Shown here: positions 55,183-64,000 of the stretch, one piece after another | Layout: each line of letters opens with the position of its first letter | How positions within the stretch are numbered: the stretch's first letter is position 1 | NCBI GenBank assembly: GCA_016584305.1 | Contig: JACEEZ010017909.1 | Location: 42,599 to 106,598 of the forward strand | Source of the DNA: Chionoecetes opilio | Lineage: Eukaryota > Arthropoda > Malacostraca > Decapoda > Majidae | Direction: 5' to 3' | DNA length: 64,000 bases | Notes under the pieces: model-generated | Told to the model about the DNA's origin: nothing | The model's input: only the letters and a program-made list of their open reading frames with translations | Database searches by the model: none | Program-made: the position numbers and the translations under genes

Positions 55183-57154
55183 CCCCCTTTCAACCTTTTT
55201 CCCTCTTTTTTCCCTTTTACTCTCCCACCCCACTTTCCTTTCACAAATCACCCTTCCCCTCTCTCTTCTCTCACTCTTTTTTTACACCCTTTTTCCCCCT
55301 TTTCTCTCTCTTTTTTACTCTCTTTCTTTTTTCATTCTCCTCACTCACCTCACACCTTTCATATTATATATTATATATATATATTAAAATATATATATAT
55401 ATTATATAATATTTTTATATATATTATATATATAAAATAAAAATTGGGGGTCTCCTTTTTTTCAGTATTATTTGCCCTTTGTTGGCCTGATGGTGTGGTG
55501 GTGATGGTGAGTGGTGTCGGTAGCGTGGCCCGAGGCTCATCGCTTTTACCACAGCAGTGGAAGTCCCGATCCGTACCGGGGGGGCTCTTTCGGTAGAACT
55601 CCCGTGAAAAGGGATGAGTACTACGGCGGCGAAAGGTTCCCAAAACGGCGGGGGCTACAAGAGACCGATTATAAATTAGCTTGCCCGTCCCTCGATTCCC
55701 CCCTACTGATGACGATTTTAAGTACTCTGTTTCCAATTAAAAAAAAGGGGCCCCCTTTTCACGTTTCACCCCCTTTGTTTTTTTTGTTTTCCTTTCTTTT
55801 GGGGGAGAAATTTTTTGTATGGGCTGAGGGGTATCTGAACCATGTTTTTTTCATTTCTCCTGCTCTTCGAATTGTTTTTAAATTGCCCTGCCTCCCCCCC
55901 TCCCGCGGCCCTTTGCGCACAAAACTTTTTTACTCATTCTCATCCTTATTTCCCCCATTTTTTTAAAGCAAAAAGTTAAACAATTTTTTCTTTTTTCAAA
56001 CCCTTCACTGGTAAACTCTTAACTCTCTCTTTGGTTTTCCTTTTGTTCCCACCTTCCAAGACTTAAATTTTTCAAAAGAGGAGTTTACAAACACCCCCCC
56101 GATCAAATTTGGGCCCCCCCGCCTTTTTTTATTTTTTATGTCTTTTTTTAAAGGGATGACAACTAAGGCGGGTTTTCTGGGTTTCCCCCCTTTTTTTTGG
56201 GCCTTGGTTTATTCCTTTTTATGAAAAAAAAGAAAAAAAAAAAATTTCCCTAAAATATCCTTTACCCGGAAACCTGGAAAAAGAAAACTTGCCATATGCT
56301 TCATTTTTCAGCGCCCCTCTCTATACAAGTTTCCCCCAAAACCCCCTCTATGCTTCGTAAAAATAGCAATTCTTCAGTTATTTCGATAAAGAGAATTTTT
56401 TTATCCATTTTCCGGGGATCCTTGAATATTGGAGGATTTTCAAGAAAAATCCTTAAGTTCTTTGGTCCCCTTTTTTGAAGGGGCCCTGACGTGCTCCCCT
56501 CGTATCCTTTTCTTCCTGAACATCCTGAAAAAAACGTGGAAAAAATTTTTCGGTATCCCGGAAAGAAGGATTTACTAAAGGCTTTTTCCCTCCACCCTCG
56601 GGTCGTGTTTCCCTCGGGATAAGTGTCCTTTTCAAAATGGCTTTTAGGAAATTATAAGTCGTTTTAGCCCCAAAGGGTTTTTAAGGAAAACAGTGGGCTA
56701 TGCCGGAGTAATCACGAAAGGTATCAAGGAAAAATTTTTTTGATTTTTCTAGGAAAATAAACAGCACATAAAAAAAATTATTGCCAAATCAAACCCTAAA
56801 TAAATTTTTTTATAATATTTCAAAGGGGATTAATTGAAAAACATCGTTGTCATGCTAATTTGGGAGTAAAGGGAAAAGCAATCCCCAGATTTTTTAGTGT
56901 TATTAAAAAATTTATAAAATGGGCCCCTTTTCAAAAATAAATTTTACAAATTTTTTTCTTATACAAAATTTTAATAAATTCACATGGGAGTAATCAACCA
57001 AAACCAAATATTTGCAAATAGGCTGACAATTATAATAAAAATAAGATAATTACAGTGCCAGTTTGGGGTTTAATTTTTTTTCCCAAATAGTTTTCAGTTA
57101 CTAATGAGTGGGCCTTCCAACCCTTCCGTCCACCCCCCGTGGAGTGGGGCCCCC

Positions 57155-57466
57155 CAGGCCCGTGGGCCCCGACTTGACTTTGGGGGGACTATTTCCATCG
57201 TAGGGGGCTTTTAAATTTTTTATACTTTTCCTTCCCCGTAATTTCTACCGAAGTCTTGTAGGAAAATGTGAAGAACCAAGTTTTCCCTTAAAAATAATGT
57301 TTTGTTTTTATAAAGGATATGATATTTTTTTTTTAACAAAGGGTTTATTTAAAAAAATTTTTTTTTATTGTAAAATTTTTATTTTAAAAATTTAAAAATT
57401 CTGGGGGGGGAATGATTTTTTTTGGGGGCTAAGCCCCCCCTAGCTCCCCCTTTTGGTACGGGCCTG
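57155..57466. mobile_element. hAT-like MITE, copy 3
   Basis: CAGGCCCGTGGGCCCCGACT start and GGTACGGGCCTG end. Confidence 0.55.
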
Positions 57467-58519
57467 CTTCCCCCCCCCCCCCCTTTCCCCTTTGGGTGAT
57501 TCACGCCTCAGGCACGAAAGTCCCAGGATTTCTTTAGGCGGTTTTTCTTTACGCCACGGAAAGGGGATTACGGCTTACTTTATTGGGCTAAAAAACGTCT
57601 AATGGGGGGGCCAAATTACAGTGGAAATTAGCTCTGGGTCTCAAGGGGTTAAAAAAGGGAACCCAAAAACTTACGATTTTATTACGGAAAATTGGGCACT
57701 ACCCTTCACTTTTTCTCAGCCGTGCCTTTTTTTCATCATTTTTTTTTCCGGGGGTAAGTGTTTAAAGCCTGGAAAACCCCAAAAAAATACAAACATCAAA
57801 AAAATGTCCCCACCCTTGAATTAAAAGAAAAAAAACATAAGAAAAAAGGAAGCTACACGAAGCAGGGGTTTTCGTTAAATTTTTTCCCCCTTTTTAAGTA
57901 TGAACCAAAAGCAAAAAACAAAAAATTTATTTATATCGGAAAATTCCTTGACAGATCAAAGAAAAATTTTTTTGTTTGATTAAAAACAAACCATCTTTAC
58001 CCCCCATCTCCCTCCCCGCCCCCCCACCTCACCCACCTTCCGCCACCCCGCCCCCCAAACCCTCATTTTTGGGATTTCCCGAGCAAGCTTCCGTTTTTCA
58101 AGTGAGGGGGAAACTCCCCAGACACAACAACGGAGGCGGGGGTTTTGGGGGAAGGTGAAAGGGGAAGGGGAGAAAGGAAAAAAAAACCTTTTTTTATAAC
58201 TGCAGAAGACAAAACCTTAAACCCAAAAGGGGGAAGGGGCGGCGTAAAGAAGTAAGCAGAGAAAGAAGTTTTTAGACGGGAATACGTATTGAGGAATGAA
58301 GGAAGGAAAAAAAACGTGTAATGTTTTGGGGAAAGCGGTAGGGGGAAGGAAAAAAATACATGCCACGGGGGAAAAAAGGGTTTACTTGTAAAGGAGAGTT
58401 TGTACTAGGGGATTTTAACACTATAATAACATAAATACCTTTCCCCGGGGATATACATATGTAAGTATAAGATTCTACTAAATGTTTAAAAAAAAAATTT
58501 AATTGCTTTTTCCTCTAAA

Positions 58520-58995
58520 ACACAACACCCACACGCACACGCACCGCACACCCCAAAAACCCCAACACACCACAACACACACACACACCACCACACGCAC
58601 ACGCACACCACAAAACCCCTGGTGGTTGGGTTGTTTAGGGCGCCCGCGGCGCCATTCTGCGGACCGGGTTCGACCCCCCGGCCCCACTCTTTTTTCCCGG
58701 GGTTTTTTCACTGAAAAACTGGGTGTTACTATCCCCTTTGAGAAAGGGGGATTTGGTGGTTGTGGGTGAGGTTCCAGTTTTACCTATAATAGGTCATAAG
58801 GAAGCTTCAAGCCCCGCTTGGGGGGGGTAAACTAGCGATCGCGAGCCCGACTCGCGTGAACAAGACCGTGGGTAAAATGACAACACCACACAAAAAAACA
58901 CACACACCACACACACACACACACACCACACACACCCCACCAAAAAACCCCACACACACACCACACAACACACACCCGCACGCTTTGCACCCACA
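58520..58995 (+). repeat. (CA)n blocks flanking a SINE fragment
   Basis: CACACGCACACGCACCGCAC at 58530 and CACACACACACACACACC-type runs at 58890-58980 enclose a tRNA-like/SINE piece at about 58615-58790 with box B GGGTTCGACCCC. Confidence 0.75.
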
Positions 58996-59579
58996 ACCCC
59001 CCAAAAAAAAAAAACACACCAAACCTGTAAAAAAACAAAGCATATGCTTTTTATCTAAGTTCAAAAACCCCTTACTCTCCTTCCCCATTGCAAATAAATC
59101 CAAATAAGTAGGTAATAGCAATAATTAGGAGGCCGATTAGTAAAAAATAATGTTTTTCCCTTAGGGTTTTTGGAGTTCCTCAAGTTCCCTTTCCCCCTTG
59201 CCATTTCATCCCCGGGCCCTCTCCTTTTCCTCCAAAAAGCCCCAACAAAAACCCGGTCCAAAGCATCTTCGGTAAAAAATAAAAAGGAAAAAAAAAAATC
59301 TTCGAAATCGAAAAAAAATTTTGATTTGCCAGTTGGAGGATTACAAGGATTACAAGGAGTAACAGACACCGGGAGCCCTTTTGGTCCTACGAGGGTATCT
59401 GTGACTAAATACTACTAACTATCAACTACGTAAAAAAACTTTTGGAAAAAGATCCCAATGTCCCTAAAGAGGAGGGAAACAGGGAATTCCAAAGTGCAAA
59501 ATGTGGGATTGAAAATCAAACTACAACTACCATACCACTAAAAACTAATCATACGGGGGACTAATACAAATTCGCACTA

Positions 59580-62300
59580 TAAAACCCCCCCATTTACTTT
59601 ACAGTGCGCGTCAATCTGTTTTTTGAATGTAGTTATTGGTTGGCCCCGAAAATTTTTGGGGTAACTTGTTCCATCGATAAAAACGACTCTAACATTGAAA
59701 TAATTTTTACGGAGATCGGGTAGCAACGTTGACCGTTTGTTTTAAACCCATTATTTCTTGTTGTCACTTAGTTGAAAGCTCAAATAGTTCCTTGTTAATG
59801 ACATCAAAAAACCTTTTAGGATTTTAAAAGGTTTCTATCAAGTCCCCACGGTTTCTACGACCCTTTTAAAGGAAAAATTTAAGTTTCCGCAGTCTCTTTT
59901 CATAAGAGAATTTTCGCAGAGAGGGAAATTTGTTTGGTTGTCTTTTTTGCACTATCCAATTTGGCTTGATTTTTTACGAAACAGGGCGACCAAATTAACG
60001 GCATATTAATTTGCGGCCTAACCAAGGACGTGTAAAATTTGTGTCATTCTTTGGGGAGTTTTTATTTTCAAAGTTACTTTTAAATAAACCCCAAACATCA
60101 TATTTGCCTTTTTTACTGGCAGCTAGCAATGCGAACTGGTTTTCAGATCATTCTGATGAGGGAACCTAAATCCTTTTCCTGCGTATTTTCAGTTAAGTTT
60201 TTATTTTGCTTTTGATATTTTAATTGAGGTTATCGTTCCCTTATGTTACTTTAAAATTTATGGGAAGGGGAATTTTAATAGCCATTTATCACTCCAATCT
60301 GATAGTTTGTCGAATCACTTTTTTTAGAGTTCGCAGTTTTCTCTTATTGCTTTACCGCCTAATTTGGGTCATCTGCAAATTTTGATATTTAGATACAAGT
60401 CCCAGTCCAACGTTGATAATTCGAAAAAGAGTGGCCCCCAAGCCAAAAAACCCTGAGGCCCCCCACAAATGACATCTCCAATCAATGCCTCCCTTTATTA
60501 CTACCCGTTTGTTTTACGTTTGAAACCCAAATCGAAATCCATGAAAAAAAAATTGCTCTCCTATGCCATGTGCCCTTAGCTTGGTAACGCCCTTAGTAAA
60601 ACTGTATCGAAGGCTTTTTGAAAATCAAGGTATATTACATCCGAGGGTTTTTTAGCGTCCTTTTTGAATAAAGACATTAAAAAAAATCCGTAGGTTTTTT
60701 AAAGCGGACCCTTTTTATTTCAAAATCCATGCTGGGAGTTTATAAGAGTTTTTTTTTCATCGAGGAAAACCTTTTTTATCCCGCATTTTTTTCTAAAATA
60801 TTTAACAATCAAAAAAAGTTAGCTAATTGGGCGAAAATTCTTGCGAGGCTCTTACCCCCCTTTTTTTTGAAATATCGGTGTAAATTAGCAAATTTCCACA
60901 TACTAGGAAAATTTTTTTCCTTAATGCATTTTTTGAAAAAAAATTTTTTTAATGGGAGCAAAAGTTGACTATGACATTCGCAAGTAGTGGGGGGGCGAGA
61001 TTTCGTCCCCCCCCAAGATTTTGTGGGTCAAGTTTCAGCAAATATTTTGATATTTCGTCTACTGTTATCTCTCTTTTACCAAAAGGGGTCTATCCCTTTC
61101 GAGCCCCTGCCATCTTTTTTTACTGGTTCTGGGGTAATGAGTTTTTCGTCCTTTTATAAATAACCGCTTTAAAGTATTTCTTTGAGTACGAAGCCATCTT
61201 TTATTATCTTTTCCCAAAGATATTATTTTTATTTTTCGTGGTCCAATACTTGTTTTTGACGTTTTTCTTACTTCGAACTATTGAAAAAAACCTTTTCGGG
61301 TTTGATTTGGATTCCTTGCAATTTTTTTTTCATACTCGCGCCTTTTAGATTAATTAGCCTTTGCAGCGACGTTTGACGTCTTGTATTCTCTAGAATCGCA
61401 GTCTGCATTTGATCGTTTGTAAACTTTATACCCGGCGCTTTTTGGGGCCCAATGATTTGTTGGAAAACTCATTATTATCCAACGGGTCTGTTTTTAGTTA
61501 TTCAAAACGTTTTTTTTACCCTGGGGAACATGTTTTTTCCACCCCGATCCGGGGTTTATTAGTGAATACATTTCACATGTTTTCGGGTTATTACCATTTT
61601 GTAGGTCAATCCCCTTTAAATTCGCTTAGTACCCGCTATCTTGTGAAATTGCTTTATTATAAAATTTTTGGGCTAAAAAACCGATTTTTCTGTGATGTTA
61701 CATTGCAATTTTTGCCCCTCTGATTACCTGTGATACTGTTTGCCAAAGTTAACCTATATCGCAGTAATCAATCAGATCAAGGTCGGTAGTGGGGAAAAAA
61801 AATCTAGGATACTTTATCCCCTTTTAGGCTCCGGGCACCTGATTTAAATATACTTCGTTCACCCTATCAAGCAATCGCTACCTTCTCTATCAGCAAATTT
61901 TTTTCCCTTTATATGAGGGGGTTAAAAAACTCCACAAATAATTTTATCTTATTATTGTTCCAACTCTTTTTTTTTGTCATACAGGAGGCAAACTCCCGCA
62001 TTTGATTTGGGGGACGATTATTTTCCCAAAAGTTAGCAATTTTTTCCGTTTAGCTTAAACTTTTTCGTAACTGAGTCATAATATCTTTGTTTACTTTTTC
62101 GATTTTGATTGCTTGCAAATTTTTTTTTAATGTAAAAAATGACACCCCCCACCCGCTTTTTTGCTGCGACAATTTAGGGGTTTTTATAGCCTGGAATGGC
62201 TATTTCAGCTAATAAAGTTTATCTTTTGTTTGACCCAACTCTCATGATACTGACATATCTGGCGTTTCGGGAACAACGATCTAATAATTCGTTACGCTTT
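59580..62300 (-). mobile_element. CR1/Jockey-like LINE remnant splitting array unit 3
   Basis: On the minus strand, scattered frames show LINE RT sequence: TAGTAATAAAGGGAGGCATTG-region readings followed by WGASGFFG..., then GLVSKYQNLQM (the FADD region, degraded), FDKLSDWSDKWLLKF at about 60260-60330, and a 3' reading YFNVRVV at about 59680. Frameshifts are so frequent that no ORF survives; many coincide with homopolymers. The left border is near 59345-59580 and the right border near 62300-62690, where the array unit resumes. Confidence 0.7.
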
Positions 62301-62929
62301 AAAATAAGCTTCTGGCATTTGTGTAGAGTAATTTAAGTTCCTTTTAGTTTTGGTTTACTTGGGGAGGGGGTTTACCGGGAGGGGGGGCCTCTACGGCCAC
62401 TGTTTCAGGGCGCTTGATTTTAAATTACTTTGATTTGTATTTGCGGAAACCCGGGGCTGACCCGCGTTGCTGTGGGGGAGAAAGAAAAGGGGTTTAAGGT
62501 GATGCTGCACCGCCGTCCGCTCGCGGTTTTTTATCTGTAAAAAAAAACTTTTTATTTTGCAACGTCCTATCTGCATGGCCGACGGGGCTGAGGTGGAGTC
62601 CCTCACCCCAAAAAGGGGTGGAATCCCAAACCCGGGTGGGATCCCCGTAAAAAATTATCCCGAAGTTTGCGAAGTCACATTCTCCTGTGCACAAAAGACC
62701 TCGTCGGTTTTTTGGGAGGAGGAGGGGAGGGAGGAAGGGGAAGGGGAGGAGGAGAGGGGAGGGGGGAGGGGGAAAGGAGGAGGAAAGTACGGAGGAAAAT
62801 ATCACCGGCCATAAGGGAGGAGGAGCAGGAGGTATTAAGAGGTAAAACTTCTGCAGTAGAGCGTCACTTCTACCTTGTCCTCAAACAAACTAAAAGGTAA
62901 GACTTGAAAACTCATCCTATGAAAGTGTG

Positions 62930-63415
62930 TGCTCTTTCTCTTCCCCTCTCTCTTCCCTTCTTTCCCCCCTCTCTCTCTCCCCCATCCTTTCCCCCCCCCC
63001 CCCCTCCCCCCCCCGCCCCCACTCCCCTCTCCCCCTCCCCCCCTCCCTCTTTTTACCTTTTTCCCCCCTTTTTCACCCCCTTTTCCCTCTTTTTGTTTCC
63101 CCCCTTTCACTCCTCCTCTTTCCCTCTTTTCCCCCCTTTTCCCTCCTTCCCCCTCTCTCTTTTTTTTCCCCTTTTTTTTCCCCTTCCTCCTCCCTTCTCT
63201 CTCTCCCTTTTTCTCTTCCTTCCCCTCTCTCTTTTCTCTTCTTTTCCCCTCTCTCTCTCTTTAAATTTTTTTTTCTCCTTTTTTTCTCCCTTTTCATTTT
63301 CGGTTTATTAATTTTCCCTTAGGGGGTCCCCTTCTTAATTCCCTTCCCTTTCCCCCCCCTCGCCCTCCCTCCCCCCTCCTTATCTTTCTCTCCCTCTCTC
63401 CTCTAATATTAAATT
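62930..63415 (+). repeat. Pyrimidine-rich (TC/CCCT)n tract
   Basis: Almost pure C/T over about 480 bp. Overlapping Ser/Pro/Phe/Leu-rich frames are artefacts. Confidence 0.9.
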
Positions 63416-64000
63416 TATTTAATTATTTAAAAATTTTTTTTTTTTTTTTTCCTTTTTAAAGGGGGGGTTGGGGTGTGGTTTGGGTGGTTTTTTTGGGCTT
63501 GGGGTCAGCCTACTCAGAATGTAATGGGGCTTAAGCATAAATACGGGGGTTAGGGGGGGCCCCCCAAGGCGGCGGCTAAAAAACCTATTCCCCAACTATC
63601 GGCCTTGACCCCTACATGATACGTTTCAAGTACCCGACCCATTGTTGCTTGCCTGCACCACCCTTTTTTTCTTTTTTTTTCCCTTCTTTTGGGCAGATTT
63701 TTTATACATTTTGAAAAAATGATTTAACTCCTCTTTCTAATTTTTCCCCTTCAAAGCAATTTTCCTTTTCAAGAATGGTCTTTATTGCCAAAAACCGGGG
63801 GTTTTTTTTTTTTTTTTATTGCTTTTTTTCTTTTTTCTTCCCCCAATTCTTTATTTTTAAGGGGAAAACCCCCCCCCCCCCCGGGGGGAAAAACCCCCAA
63901 CCTAAAGCGGGGGTTTTCCCTTTTTTTTTAAACCCCCTTCCCCTTTTTTTGGGGGGGGTCCCCTTTGGGGTTTTTTTTTTTATTCCTTTTTGGGATGAAA

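Noticed and set aside
62904..63322. Three overlapping plus-strand ORFs rich in Ser, Pro, Phe and Leu
   Set aside because: Pyrimidine-only tract; no codon structure.

Overview
This 64-kb window is eukaryotic DNA. It has GT-AG multi-exon genes, several kinds of nested retroelements and DNA transposons, and abundant microsatellites. The intronic repeat ending in CTTGTAGCTTCCTTAT, the (AATC)n-tailed LINE and the tRNA-headed SINE suggest a decapod crustacean, probably a crab-like species. This is inference from repeat style; I could not run a search.

Layout. (1) 1-17.0 kb: the 3' part of a large plus-strand gene (gene A). The ORFs splice cleanly into at least 25 exons ending at a stop at 16850, plus one duplicated exon block. 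The protein has repeated 'NG(V/I)xL...GxQxxTGxxxF' modules followed by a C-terminal region that looks like an EAR/EPTP-type beta-propeller. A block of five exons (1208-3538) is present twice (second copy 3967-7551). Its length is not a multiple of three, so only one copy can be used per transcript. The second copy carries a 5'-inverted LINE insertion. (2) 17.04-29.55 kb: an old minus-strand Ty3/gypsy-type LTR retrotransposon inserted 44 bp after gene A's candidate polyadenylation signal. It has been hit by three DNA transposons: a 441-bp TAA-type MITE, a 1.04-kb TIR element carrying two tRNA-like units, and a 5.9-kb TIR element. The last encodes the decayed remains of a widespread uncharacterised metazoan protein that I tentatively place with the Academ (XPG-nuclease/Cys8) transposons. 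(3) 31.1-39.3 kb: a young, nearly intact Ty3/gypsy LTR retrotransposon on the minus strand, with 707/706-bp LTRs, a 4-bp CTAT target-site duplication and an intact 1059-codon pol. (4) 39.3-43.6 kb: microsatellites, a tRNA-derived SINE and unannotated sequence. (5) 43.7-45.5 kb: the first five coding exons of a second plus-strand gene (gene B), with a signal peptide followed by a propeller-like segment. It is possibly a paralogue of gene A. (6) 45.88 kb to the end: a single N, then a truncated second copy of the young retrotransposon leader, then about three degenerate tandem copies of a ~5-kb repeat rich in CA, TC, TA and homopolymer runs. The third copy is split by a CR1/Jockey-like LINE.

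Base quality falls sharply after about 39.9 kb and again after 45.8 kb. The copies of the same repeat differ mostly by inflated homopolymers, so ORFs there should not be trusted. The coding content is two extracellular-type host genes, gene A probably secreted and gene B with a signal peptide. Everything else is mobile or repetitive DNA.
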